Assembly: GCA_014218235.1 (NCBI GenBank)
Contig: CM024755.1
Coordinates: forward strand, 159,209,941 to 159,273,940
DNA: 64,000 bases
Source of the DNA: Colocasia esculenta
Taxonomy: Eukaryota > Streptophyta > Magnoliopsida > Alismatales > Araceae
Direction: 5' to 3'
Below, in pieces: positions 33,654 through 45,839 of the stretch. The stretch's first letter is position 1, and each line of letters begins with the position of its first letter. The position numbers and the translations under genes are program-made. The notes below the pieces were generated by a model. The model was not told the origin of the DNA, did not search any database, and saw only the letters and a program-made list of their open reading frames with translations.

Positions 33654-33745
33654 TTTTCTTGCTCGAGCTCTGAAAATGACTAGTCCGAGTTGTTGGTAGT
33701 TTGCTGGTTTGGTCTATTTAACATATTCTTATATGGGGTGTTACA

Positions 33746-34640
33746 CGGCGAGTGTCCAAGGGCTCCAGTCTAGCCCCAATGATAGAGAATCATAAATATA
33801 CTGTTAACCATGGGGTATAATGATTACTGGCATTGCATCTGTGTTGGGAGTACTTGTGTGTTGAATTCTAGATACATTAACCACATACACATGTCCTAGT
33901 ATGCATTCCAAGGTGGCATAGATCCTTAGTGCACATTAGTGTTATCGTGCATGATTACTATTAGATGTTAAAAGTTATTGCTCGTGCGTGCTTGCTTGCT
34001 TGCGTGATATGGCCATCCTGCATTCTTGCAATGGTATCTTGCATGCTTGTGCATACTATTTTATTACTAGTTCTATCTTGTTACATCATTCTAGATTTTG
34101 TTAAATCACTATTGTTCAATCTATCTTGTTCACGTATCGTGTTTAATTGGATTTATCGTTCATTCATATCTTGATAATTGTGCATGCCTAGTTCTAAAAT
34201 GTTAATCACTTATATCATTGCCTGCATATTGAGATATAAATCCTACTGGGCTAGTTTGCTCGTTCTCTACTTTTTAACATCATAGGTGATATTGAAGAGG
34301 TATCTGAAGGCTATGACTTGGATGGGAATGCGTCAAAGTGATGAGCATGTTCCAATCTTAGTGTCTACCATTAGTTTATTTTGAGAGTTAGATTGATGTA
34401 GTAGGTAGTAAGGGAGTACAATCTCATGTAATTTTCCCTTTTTCTTGAGTAGCTATTAGTTACTGTCAATGAAGTTGTATTCAACATAATGAGTTAATGA
34501 ATGAGAGTTAATTGTGTTCATTATATGAGACCTTATGTTTGTGTTGATACACATCTAATGCTTGCTAGCTAGAGGCTTATTTGCCGATTGCTCATGTCTC
34601 AAAATATCGATCTTCAATCAAATATATCTGCTGCATAATT
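33746..34640. other. Non-coding DNA right of the TRIM, probably the rest of the Tekay2 LTR
   Basis: It continues past the TRIM with GGCGAGTGTCC. A short open run near 34290-34345 ends in TATGACTTGGATGGGAATGC; acidic runs of this kind occur near the end of gypsy LTRs, but I cannot fix a boundary. No gene seen. Confidence 0.4.
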
Positions 34641-35556
34641 CTTGGGATGTGACACTTGACGTCCAAAACTTCAACTTGAATCAGAAAACCTGGAAGAGAA
34701 AGTCTACAAATCATTCTGGTTCACCTGTGCGTCCTCTGACCTAGCGTGGGTGCAAAAACTTCTTCTCCAAAGATGTATGTGTTGTTTACACAGAGAGGAT
34801 GGCCTCTTCCTTTATACCCATGACCTAAGGACTTCATCTTGGCCGTAGATCAAAAGATAAACTCGTGCAAATCCAAAATAGGAAAGAGTCCAACCCAGAA
34901 AGGAAACTGAATTTCCAGAGTTAGTCGACCGATTTACCAAGATCGGTCGTCCAATTCTGGACTCAATATTGACTGGGACTTTGGCTGACTAATTGGTTGG
35001 ACACTCAGTCGTCTGATTCATTCAAGTCATTCGTCCAACTTTCTAACTGTCCCAGAGGAAAATAGCACTGGCTAGGTCGATCAACTGAAATCTTCAAATT
35101 GGTCGTCCGACTTCCTGCTTCGTCATCAATTGATTGGGAAATATTTCTTCAACCGATTGGCCTTGTTCTGTAATCGATTGGGCTTTGTCCTTCAGTCGAT
35201 TAGCCTTGTTCTACAATCGATTGGCCTCTCATTATCGGTCGACCGATTTCACAGGGTCGGTCGACCGACTTGCTGGCTGCTGCTATGTCAAGTTGTACTA
35301 GCTAGGTCGGTTGTCCGATTCCCCGGGGTCGATCGACCGATTCTATGTAAAAGTGCAAAAATCAAGTCAGTTCGAATTCTAACAGCTGAAAAGATTAAAC
35401 ACTCACCTTGGCCCTTTGTTTGTGAACTCTTGACACCATGTAAGCCTTGTAGGGCTCATTTGCATATGAAATTAAACCAAAGTAAAATTGATCATGAATA
35501 TCTTACATAAGTTTACATAAAATCCATGAAATACAAATAGACATATGCTTCAACAC
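34641..35556 (-). repeat. Copia-type LTR remnant with GGTCGACCGATT words
   Basis: On the minus strand it could start TGTTGAAGCATATG at 35556. It carries a dense cluster of TCGACCGATT or GGTCGACCGA words (34923-35345), then a TATA-like GGGTATAAAGGAAG (about 34813-34826). The same order, palindromes then TATA, is seen in the A, B and C LTRs. The inner end and any primer site are missing. Confidence 0.52.
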
Positions 35557-37089
35557 AAACTCATTTTGTCAACCTTAAAACATCATATTGCACATAGAGA
35601 CATCAGAGAAGACACAAATGAACATACTGGCAGCACCTCCCCATGAGAATGGATTAAATAAAAGCTAACTATTGGCTTTAAACTCCTAAACTGGTACTCT
35701 TTCTCCATTCTATTTTCTCTCTCTCCAAAACCCTACCTTGACCTCCCCCTTACCCTTCACTTGGATGGGAAGAAATGGAAGAGGGGGGAAGGGTATTTAT
35801 GGGAGGAGGGAGAGGGGTGAACCCCCCCCCCCCTGTGGAGAGTGGCTTAAGAGAGGGACACATGTCCTTGGAGGTGGCACCCTCCTAGCCAAGTATTCTT
35901 AGCTTGGCCTGGAATGGGACAAGTGTTCCCTATTCAAAGGGTTCTAGGTGTTAGTTCTAGGTGGACAACAAGCCAATCTGATATTGTATCATTTTGTTTA
36001 GTTATTAATATAATGGCTTTTGTTTATTATTTTACTATGTTGGTATTATAATAAAGTTCATGATCATGTGCAGTAGTGAGTAGACTATGATGTGTGATCA
36101 TACTAATGAGACTACTCACTCAATAAACACATATTCTAAATGTTCCTATTCGGAGGATACTTGAGAAGGACATCAGATATCCGATTAGAATATTATTGTT
36201 TACTCCCGCTCATATAATGAGGATGACTGATCTCATAATCATGTGTGTGGAGACACTAAGGAGAAACAATAGGTTCTCCTTAGAGAAAGAGTTCACTAAA
36301 CTGATCCAATAGAATCACTAGATGGTATTGTACCTAACTGTCAACCAGAAAGATTCGATTGTCACAATTGTGTAGATGGTCCTTAGATCTGAGACACTAA
36401 AGACACCTTGTTGGTGGACTTCTGTGTTTTGAGCTTCGCCTATGATTTTCTATTCAAGAATTATAAACAGTCAAAGTTCGAACACAGTGGAAGACCTTCG
36501 AAGGGGATTGAGTGGTCAACAAGGGATCATTTGCCCTCAGTACATAGAGGGAGAATACTTAAAGAAACGATATAATGGAGTCCCTGGCCAAGGCAGACAA
36601 AATATCAAAAAGGGGGTTTTTGATATTAATCTAAAGCATCGAATCTCAGTGGGACAACTGGTTAGGATTTGACAGTATACCATATCCTAAGTTGTTCCAA
36701 GAGTATTGTGCAAATGAGAGATTATATCTACACGGCAACTGATGACGGAAAGGTTCCTTGTGAGGGTTGCAGAACTCCAATACCTTCCGAGTTCACATAG
36801 TGTTGCTTGGCACCCAACGTGTTCAGAGGCCCAACTGAGTCGACTAGATAAAGTTGATTCAAATTGTTAATTAGCTAATATGAGATATTAACTAATTAAT
36901 CAAGTCAGTAAGGGTTACTAGTTTATTGGGCCATTAACTGGATTGGTACTTGAGCCTAGAGGGTCACACACAAAAGGTTTTCAGGTGATGGTCTAAATAT
37001 ATATAGATCATGGGTTTTTGTGAAAAGCTACCATCTCTATATAATGATGTGGTGGGACAACCCTGGCCAAGCATTAGGGCTCCACCTGG

Positions 37090-37142
<53 letters not shown>

Positions 37143-37964
37143 GCACCACATATGTCGCGGAGATCGGCACGGATCCAAGATCTCTCTTCAAGCATTAAGG
37201 AACCCGAGGGAGCGGGCGTGGATCGTCATGAGGAAGACCGCGTGGACACCGTTAGAGGCCGGACGGTTAAATGGCTTGTGGTGTCACCTCCACGGAATCG
37301 TACAAACACGGATCCGATTCCACGCAAGGTGATTTCAACTACCCAATAGTCTGGTTCGCAGATCCCAAAATGGATCGAGATAAAAAAATTTAAATTTATT
37401 TTCCACTGTGTTTTCTTGATCTCGGGTTGTTGTAGATCCTAGCACTAGGCTTATCTTGAGACTTTCAGGGGGTTGTAGGAGCTTCCATATAATTTAGGGT
37501 TTTCTAGCATAATTTTACTTAATCCCCTTACAAACTTTACTGATTGCATTTTAACCCTTAAGTTTCAAATATTGGACCCTCTCTCTTGATTCGGCCAGTC
37601 TAAATCCAAATGACCTTTGACCAGAATTTTGATAGTGTCACTAGGTGTCTATGGGAAATGCACTTTAGACCCCCTAAACTTTAGATAATTGGAGATATGT
37701 CCTTCCTTGAACTATTTTTATTTTCGTTTATACGTTCTCTAATTTTTTGATTTATTACCTTAGTGGTTTAGTGTGAACAAGTTAGGGTTAAGTCCCTCAA
37801 GGTTCTCAGTATGAATAGGAGTTAGGATCAAGTCCCTCTAAGTTTTCAGTGTGAACATAGATTCTAATTTGTTTAACCTTAATTTTCTAAAATTTGTATA
37901 GATACCCTTTCCTAAACTTTTCAAAATTGTGTATTTACTTTATTCATTACCTGGGGTATTACAC
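35557..37964. other. Non-coding, LTR-like DNA of unknown family
   Basis: No coding domain is recognised in 2.4 kb. It contains a C12 run (35822-35833), A/T-rich stretches, TATA-like CTAAATATATATAGATC (about 36991) and the CT microsatellite. It ends GGGGTATTACA against the Athila scrap, which looks like an LTR terminus on the plus strand, but the matching start was not found. Confidence 0.4.
37096..37139 (+). repeat. (CT)22 microsatellite
   Basis: Uninterrupted CT dinucleotides preceded by a C run. Its purity suggests recent expansion or active slippage. Confidence 0.95.
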
Positions 37965-38180
37965 TTTTCAAAGGTGCAAGATGGCAATTTTCTCTGATAT
38001 GGTTGAGGAGTTCCTCGAGGTTTTTATGGATGATTTTTCTATATATGGGGACTCATTTGAAAATTTTGAAGAAAGTGCTTGCTAGATGCATGGAAACGAA
38101 TTTGGTGCTCAGTTGCAAGAAAAGTCATTTCATGGTACGAGAGGGCATAGTCTTAGGCCACATTATGTTTGAGTGGGGTA
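37965..38180 (+). pseudogene. Athila-clade reverse transcriptase fragment
   Basis: TFQRCKMAIFSDM, EVFMDDFSIYGDSFENF (catalytic Met-Asp-Asp) and, after a frameshift near 38070, ARCMETNLVLSCKKSHFMV and GIVLGHI are RT motifs of Ty3/gypsy Athila elements. The fragment covers about 70 codons of the palm and is cut on both sides: by LTR-like DNA on the left and by the element B LTR on the right. Confidence 0.85.
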
Positions 38181-39499
38181 TGTAGGATCGAACATAGAGA
38201 ATGAATAGATCTAGAAGAGGGGAGGGTTCAATAGATCTGGTACTAAACACATTGGAAACTTAAACAATTTAAAAAATGCTTCAAATTTTAAGAACTATTC
38301 AATCAGAAACTCATTAATCTTATGTGCTCGTGAATTTGTGTGTGAGAATTATGTATGTGTTTGAACCCCTATACATGCATCTATTCACAAAACCAAAATC
38401 AAACCACTGCACAAAGATTTTTTAGGTGGTTCAAAATCACATCTAGTGACTCTTACATCCACTTCCCACACAGTGAGGCACACACTACGCAATAAAATTG
38501 AGTACAACACACACATGATCTCGACAGATAATTCCATACACAACACACAAGCACAATTGCTCAGAAAACACACACACGTTAGATCAAGTTCATACAAGAT
38601 CTGATCCTTTAGTGTAAATCAGATCTACACAACCACACACATTAAGATATGTACAGAACACTTATACAGATCACACAACACATACTTAAACAAATTGAGA
38701 TGAACACTCCAATTGAAATAAGAAATAGAGGTATGAATTGGATGTTCTTCGTTGAAGGCTGTCTGATGGGAGCATGGATTGAAATCCCTTGTGGAGAATC
38801 GATGGCTCTCTTCTTCAATCCACGATGCCCTACATCAGATCTAGATTTTCAAGTTGATGCCAATCTAAATTGCTCCTCTTGAATTCTCCCACAGATGCTT
38901 GGCCTCGTGCTTCTGCTCTCGCACTACCCTTCTTCTTCCTTTGTTAGTCGTGCTCTGAGCAAAGAGGCAATAGGAGGTATTTATATCCTCTAGTGCCCAC
39001 CTCATACCTTGGAATGTGTGGGCACATATATTTAGGTCTTTCTGTATAGCCCATAAATTGACACCTGTTTCTGGTGCTTTTCAATTTTGACTTCTCAACC
39101 AGAATGTGTTGACACATATAGGATGTGTGTCGACACACTGGCTTGATTGCCTGACATAGTCACTGGAAGGCACTTCTGTGTTGATACACTGATTGGATTG
39201 TGTTGACACACTTGACTTGTTTTCTATGGCGGCTTCACTGGAACTCAAGATGTGTCGACACACCTGGCTTGACTGCTTGATATAGCTCACTGGAAGAGCT
39301 TGTGTGTCACACCCTGACAAGGATGTGTTGACACCATAGACCATGTCCGTCAGAATTTGCTCACTAGAAAGTTATGGTGTGTCGACACCATGATGTATCT
39401 GCTAGATTAATTAAGAGTGAGAGAATTAGACATTATTTGATCTATGCATTTCAATTATATGTATCATAGTTAGACATCATCAAAACAAGAGACACAACA
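38181..39499 (-). repeat. 3' LTR of copia element B (SIRE-like)
   Basis: On the minus strand it starts TGTTGTGTCTC directly after a purine tract and ends GTTCGATCCTACA at 38181. GGGTA (38176-38180) would be the target duplication. A TATA box (GATATAAATACC, minus) is at about 38976-38987. Upstream of it in element orientation, 39095-39390 holds at least six TGTGTCGACACAC-type palindromes (some with TTGAC). The inner end shares the LTR-end style of A (AATAGATCTAGAAGAGGGG). Confidence 0.83.
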
Positions 39500-39514
39500 A
39501 TCTCCCCCTTTTGG
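39500..39514 (-). promoter_or_regulatory. Polypurine tract of element B
   Basis: CCAAAAGGGGGAGAT on the minus strand abuts the 3' LTR and would prime plus-strand synthesis. Element D has the matching AAAAAGGGGGAGAAT. Confidence 0.85.
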
Positions 39515-41905
39515 ATGATGGCAACTATGATTCATAAGAGATTTTTGCATTAGTCAAAAAGACATTTCAATCAATCATTCATTTCATTTTCACATAAGGT
39601 TTAAAAACAGAACACTCAATAAGCCATTTCATTTAATCATGAGCATGACATTTCATTTTTTTTAAAAAATGAGAATACAAGATGCATGTGAATGGCATGA
39701 CTATCAAATTGTTGTCCTCCTTAACACTTGTCTCCCTTAACACTTGTCTCTCCCCCTTTGAGAAACACTAGACATTTCTAATCCCTTTCTCCCCCATTGA
39801 CATCATCAAAATAGACTACTAGGGTGGAGCTGGGGGTTGGGATGAGTTGGCAAAAAGTATTTTTTCAATGCGAAAATCTTTATCTTCCAGAGGTTCCATA
39901 TTATCCCTCATCAGTGCATGAACTGCATATAATCTAGTATGCAAAGTTTCTTCCATTTTCTTGAGATTTATAGAGATATGCACTATCATTTGGACCTGGT
40001 CAAAGCCATGTGGCATAGGAGGTGCAGCAGTAGAAGATGTACCATGTCTACTTTCTCTTATACTTGTTTCATCATGCACCTGTCACACATGATTGAAGTC
40101 TTCTTTGAGCTGTTCAAGTTGTTGAGCAATGCTCCCATTGTGCTCCCTCAATTGTTCTATGCCATGTACAAGATGAGCAAATGACAGTCTCAATTTGGAT
40201 ATCTGATTAGTTGCTTCTTGGCCAATCAGATTTCTTTGATGTGTTTGATTGACTATCCCTGTCAAGACATCATGAAGTCTGGTCTGTAAGAGAGACATCT
40301 GAGTTGAAGCATCACCCAGGGTGCCAACCAATCTATTAAATCATCTTGAAGCATGAATTACAAGTTCGTGTTGCTTCTTTCTATAGTATTTTCTAACCAT
40401 TGTATTCGCAGCTCAAAATTGTTGGACATTTCCCTCATAGTGGAATTCAAATTGTCAAACTAAACTTGAAGGAAATTGTACAATTGGGGTGGCACTATAG
40501 ATCCACCCGTGGATGCAGAAGCTACTCTCTCATGTTGAAAGGTGGGGTTGTAAACAACCATTCCTGGATGTATAACATTGGCAGGTGGACTTTGGGGATG
40601 TGGAGCTTCATAAGGAGGTGAAGAAAGATGTGGTTGCTCATGCATTTCTGGAACTGGTTCTTGCTCCACTGGTGGCTAGTCCACCTGAGGTTCTGCACCT
40701 TGAGGTGACTGGTCCACCTAAGGTTCTGGCTCTTGTAGAGGTTGAGTAGATATCTGACCTCTTATTACTTGTTCTCCTTGTACCTTAAATTTCATGTACC
40801 TCATAGCATTGTGTAGATAGTATATGTTGTATTGAGGGATTATCTAAACTTTTTCTTGAGTAAATAAGATTCATGTCTTCTCAAAGATTGTAGTTAGATG
40901 TGCTACATATGGAAGTGATCTCTTGAGTTCTTTCCCTATGGTATAAGACAGGATTTGGTACATGATTTCAATGAGGTTAACTTCGATATTCTTCAATATG
41001 CAATACAACAAGAATCTTTGCATACTGTCACCCTATTACTTCCACCACCTTAAGGTGTCAAGATTGTAGTAAAGATATGATGCAGGAGTCTATGTAGAAG
41101 TGGAAAGGTATTAGCATTTAGACTGGTGACATGAATTTTTCTTGGATTCTCCTTATTACATAGTAATTCAGTAATCAAAGCATATGCATCATGAAGATCA
41201 AATTCATAATCAAGAAAATTTTCAATAGCATTGGAAATATCAAGATGCTGATTGATCAACTCATTGTTCAACTCAATACTAACTCCCTTTACCTTTGATT
41301 TCAAACCTTCTGGTGTATCAACAAGATTCCTGTAAAATTCTTATACCAATCTTGGATAATAATTTCTGTGTGCACTGATGAATCTCATCCATCCTTGAAA
41401 TTCAAACAAGGGTAGAAGTTATGGAAAAGCATTTTTCAAATCCCCATCATTCACATTTACTATCCTTGGCTTCAAAATTCGACGAATTTCTTCTAAAGAT
41501 ATTTTTTTCGTGCCCTTAGATGATTCAAACTCATCAGATGATTGTGTGTCCTCAGCCGAAGATATAGACTTATCTAATGGTTTTGATAATTGTCTCTGCA
41601 CTAGGGCTTTGACTTTCAGCATCATTGGCCTCTTCAGAGGAACTGGTCTCCTCTGAGGAACTTGACTCCTCAACAAATTTACATCTTGAACGCTTGGGAA
41701 GCATCACTGCCTTTCCCTTACCCTTCTGAGGTGTGACCTTGGCAGGCTTGGTGGGTGTTCCAGAGGAAGCATCAATACCTTTTTGCTTATGAGGAGTGGC
41801 ATCGTGCTTGTTCTTAGACCTTCTCTCCAAGGGTTGATCACAAATCACAATCCCATTTACAGCCATCATCTTCCCTCCCCTTCGAGGAGTCTGCTTAGAA
41901 GCCAT
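39515..41905 (-). pseudogene. Element B extra ORF downstream of pol (env-like position)
   Basis: It starts MASKQTPRRGGK at 41905. A basic then Ser/Glu-rich N-terminal part (to about 41570) is followed in broken frames by EEIRRILKPRIVNV, WMRFISAHRNYYPRLV, EFYRNLVDTPEG and KSKVKGVSIELNNELINQHL (41500-41240). This pattern resembles the domain called putative plant transposon protein. Coiled-coil-like pieces follow (40331-39819: ISKLRLSFAHLVHGIEQL). SIRE-type elements carry such an ORF between pol and the 3' LTR; its role, once suggested to be envelope, is unproven. Many stops are present. Confidence 0.62.
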
Positions 41906-42300
41906 GGAATGTGGAGGAAAAAGAGAGGCCAGAGACTGGAAACTCTCGCTGGTGAATGCGTGCCTCTTTTTCGGAGAAGGATTGTGGGAATCCAAAGGCA
42001 AAGAAGAGAGGGAAAATTTCAAAGCTCTGCTGAAATGAATACATCGACCTAGGTTTCAAATTTAAAGGGAGAAGACGTGGACCTTGTTTTAAAGGGTAAA
42101 TGAACCGGCGGTTCATTCTACCTTAAGCATAAAAAATGAGGTGTGTCGACCTAGGTTTAAAATGCATCGACCTGAGATTGATTTGAGAACAGTTTGAGGC
42201 TTGTTTGAGGGCTACTTGCGTCGACACAAGATGAGGGTGTGTCGACCAGTTGAAGACATGAAATCAATGATATTTATGAAGAATAGAGAGATAATCTCTA
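41906..42300 (-). promoter_or_regulatory. Candidate promoter region of the element B extra ORF
   Basis: Between the ATG and pol remnants the DNA is non-coding. It has GTGTCGAC-type words at about 42141, 42168, 42230 and 42238, the same dialect as the B LTR. A TATA-like CCTTTAAAAC (minus) lies near 42092. Regulatory use is inferred from the likeness to the LTR. Confidence 0.42.
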
Positions 42301-43230
42301 ACATGATGAATATGACTTTATTATGAGATTTTTTAGGGATTTTTAATATGTTAAAGAGTTCACTTTTAACTCTATTTATCTGACCCTTTTAAAAATTAAT
42401 GGTTTGAAAGATATAACCTCAAGTTTGACCATTAGAAAGTTGAAAAACATGAGGCACATTTAATAGAGTTAAAACACCCTTTAAAAATCTCCTTACCAAT
42501 ACATTCCTTTTGTTCTTACTCATCAATTTCATAATAATACCTCTAGGAAAAACTTTAACCAGTATTGAAAATAAACATACTAGAAGTTCTTAGTTATGTA
42601 AATAATTAACATTTTTACTTGTTAAATTTATCTTTCCCAACATATTTTAATGAGCATTCAAGTGTTGCTTGACTTTTTCACACAAGGACACGTGCTTTTC
42701 ACACACCAGAGTCCCTGGTTACTTAAGATAGTGAACCATTCTGCTTCAAAGGTTTGATGTAAACCTTTTGACGTGAGAATATATGTTTATCAGACGCAAA
42801 TATTCCCAGTTACTCAGTCGATCATACAAATTATGCATATTTTGAATCAACCCTTTTCTGAATAGAGATAGCAGGGCACTTCATGAATACATTGCACATC
42901 ACTTATTGTGAAGATATGTAGTTTCTCAGTATCCAAGCCATTGCTCTGCTAAGAGAACTTGAAATTTATGATTAATATACTTAGCCTACTCCAAACTATG
43001 AAAGATGTTTAAGGACAATACTCAGTTTGAAGTTTTCAACGAAAAACCAATTTACTTTTGAATTTCAGAACATAAAAGAATGTGGATTTTCATAATGTTG
43101 TAAAGCTATTATGTATCCACTCTTTGGTTGATTTCAAAAAATTTAATATAAACTTTAAAGTTTATAAGTCATAAACCACCAATTTATTTTGGGGTTAAGC
43201 AAGATAGAGCAGTGAGTGTTGAGTTGTGAG
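42301..43230. other. A/T-rich non-coding DNA between elements B and C
   Basis: No copia pol motif is readable here, although element B pol should lie in this direction. Nothing else recognised. GTGAG (43226-43230) would be the left target duplication of element C. Confidence 0.4.
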
Positions 43231-44503
43231 TGCATGAACATTCATAAGATTGTATGTTTTTTATGATGACACACTGACATAAGGATTGTGCGTACACCAT
43301 ATTGAATACATGATATCTAAATTGATGTTTGTTTCTTGTAGGAGATCACATGAAAAAGGTAGTGCACACGTAGTTGTCGACAACCACAGTCATACCTATC
43401 GACAACCTGAAGAAATCTACATTAAAAAGCTTCTGGATGGATGAACTCAAGCAGTAGCTATCGACAGCACCCTTACATCTGTCGACAACCAATGATGACC
43501 ATCCAACAACAAGGTTCTAGAAAATCAAAGCAAGTAGTAGCTGTCGACAGCCAGGATGCACCTGTCGACAACCCGGCCTAAGCTTCAAGAATACAGTTAT
43601 AGATGGCAAACTTGCTGCAGTAGTTATCGACAGCCGATGTGCATCTGTCGACAGCCGCCTGTTAAGTTCCAACATGTGAGCAACATGTGCTCCTTATTAG
43701 GGCATTCTTTTCTCGTACACACGAACCCCAATGGTTGTGTGAGACTGGGACAAACCTATATAAAGACCCCTTAGCCTCCTTTTCGGACTAAGGAGCCTCC
43801 ACACCATTTTCAAAGCTCAGAAGAACCAGAGGAAGGCTTCCCAGTGCTCTGCTTCAAGCTCCAAGGACCAACAACTAGGAGATCCGACTCAGGAGATCAA
43901 ATTGGAGCAAATTCGTCCTCAAAGCTCAAGATCCCATATAAGATCATCTACAATTCGAAGTCAGAAGAGGATCTGGATGAAGGATATGAAGAATTCAACC
44001 ATTTCATATGTTTTCCTTTACTCTGAATTCTTCCATGCACTTCATTTCTACAATTCAAGTGTGTGATGTTGAATTGAGCAATCCTTGTGCTCAATTCACG
44101 TGTGTGTGGTTTGATCTGAGGTCTTAATCATCTCAATCTTGTGTGTGTGTGATTGATTGTGTTGAACTCGCTTATAAGTAGTTTGGCATGTGTGTGTGGC
44201 CGGTGGATGTAGGATACACAAGTTGTGTAATCTGAACCACCTTAAATCATAGTGTCTTATGGTTTGTTCTTTGATCCATCGTTAGATGCTTGATAGGCAC
44301 ATTTGATTGGCTTCAACTCCTTCACATTGCTAATTACTTCACACTCTGCACACACAATTGGACTCAAATTTGATATACATTCTCACCAGTTTTCCATAAT
44401 TTTTCTTAATCTCAAAATTAAGGTCTATTTGCTTTAAATTGGTGGTAATATATTTAACCCCCCTTTCTAGATTCCCTTTAGGACTAATTCCGCACACTCT
44501 TCA
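43231..44503 (+). repeat. 5' LTR of copia element C
   Basis: The right end (CACACTCTTCA) is fixed by the primer site. The left end is set at TGCATGA by comparison with A. TATA box CCTATATAAAGAC at 43755-43767. Upstream, 43375-43660 carries at least eight copies of CTGTCGACAG and near variants, the same dialect as the A LTR, with which it shares layout and wording. Confidence 0.75.
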
Positions 44504-44505
44504 AT

Positions 44506-44519
44506 TGGTATCAGAGCGA
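44506..44519 (+). promoter_or_regulatory. Element C primer-binding site (tRNA-Met type)
   Basis: TGGTATCAGAGCGA begins two bases after the LTR end. Confidence 0.9.
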
Positions 44520-44579
44520 GTTTGTCTGATTTCATAGCTTAAATTGATTGATCTAACAATTAGGAGGGATTCTGCATAA

Positions 44580-45839
44580 TGAATACTAGCAAAGGTTTTT
44601 TAGCTGAAGGGCACTTAGTGTTCGGGCCTCCCTTCTTTGACGGAACTGACTATACCTACTGAAAATTGTATGCAGGAATTTCTAAGAGCTCAAGACTATG
44701 AGCTATGGAAGATCGTGAGTGAAGGCTCCTATGAGCTACCTGCTGATGAGGACACATGGAAAGGGAGCCAATTCGAAGGGCAACTCTAAATTGGAGTGCC
44801 ATGAATATGGTGTAGTGTGATGTGCTTCCAAAGGAGTACTCAAGAGTCTCCATATGCTCATCTGCAAAGGAGATATGGGACAAATTGGAACTCATATATG
44901 AAGGTATGCCTGAGGTAAGAGAAACCAAAGCAAGCATGCTTGTTTCTGATTATGAAATGTTTCAAATGAACAATGAGGAAACTATCTCAGACATGTTTGC
45001 TCGATTTATGATATTTATCAATGGTCTAAAAAGTCTTAAGAAAGAATACAGTGGAAGTGACTTAGTGAGGAAGATACTTCGGTCTCTTCCATCTGCTTGG
45101 CACACTAAGGCCACAGTTATTGAGGATTCTAAAGACTTGTTCACAATGCAACTAGATGAATTGATAGGATCATTAATGACCTACAAAATCAATTTGAAAA
45201 GAAAAGAATCTGAGGTCACTCCAAGAAAATCAATTGCTTTGAAAGCTTCTAGTAAAGCCTCATCAAGTTCTAAGAAAGAAATTGAACAAGAAAAGGATGA
45301 AAATGAAACATCTAGTGAAAGCAAAAATGATGAGATGGCCATGCGGACTAGACAATTCAGAAAATTTCTCAAGTTCAGGAAGAAGATACAAGGTAACTTC
45401 AAAACTCCTCTTAAAAGAGATTTTGCAAACAAGTTTGATACAAACAAGAAAAATGACATAGTTGTTTGCTATGAATGCAAAAAATAGGGGCATATGAGAG
45501 GTGACTGCCCAGAGCTCAAAAGAAGCTGATAAAGAAGAAATTTGCATACAAAAAGCCCAGAGCCATGATGGCAACATGGAGTGATGAAGATGAAGATGAA
45601 CGTGATCAAGAGGAATATGATGAAATCAAGTGCTTGATGGCAAGGAGTGATGACTCCAATGAGGTAAACTCTTCCTTTGAAAGCTATACAGTTGAAGAAT
45701 GGGAAGAGGCTTATACTATGCTATTTGAAAATTTTGGTGAATATTGATCTAAAAACAAAGCCTTGAAAAAGAAAATCAATAACCTTGTGCATAACCCAAG
45801 TGTTGATGAACAAGTTGAAATTCTGAATAGAGAAATAAA
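44580..45839 (+). pseudogene. Element C gag, cut by element D
   Basis: It starts MNTSKGFLAEGH and shows PPFFDGTDYTY, then stops. The best frame (44822-45487) has EIWDKLELIYEGMPE, ARFMIFINGLKSLKKEY and LPSAWHTKATVIEDS. A zinc knuckle CYECKK-stop-GHMRGDC lies at 45469-45512, with TAG for Gln as in element A. It ends at 45839 where element D inserted. The rest of C is not seen beyond D. Confidence 0.85.

Larger units (their letters stand above)
33128..33745 (-). mobile_element. Cassandra-type TRIM carrying 5S rRNA sequence in its LTRs
   Basis: Two 205-bp LTRs (33128-33332, 33541-33745) flank a 208-bp non-coding centre. On the minus strand the LTR runs TGTAACACCCC...GTCACA. The primer site TGGTATCAGAGCC (33538-33526) follows the 5' LTR, and a purine tract AAGAGGGGTAGAC precedes the 3' LTR. 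Inside each LTR, minus strand, lie GTTAAGCGTGCT, GGAGTAGT, AGGATGGGTGACC and TGGGAAGT in the order of plant 5S rRNA, including its internal pol III promoter. Cassandra TRIMs are defined by this feature. GGCGAG occurs beside both ends (33121-33126, 33747-33752), one base offset. The element sits in the Tekay2 LTR and codes for nothing, so it depends on other elements to move. Confidence 0.93.

Noticed and set aside
36964..37349. Frames rich in Arg-Glu or Ser-Leu repeats
   Set aside because: They only translate the (CT)22 microsatellite.
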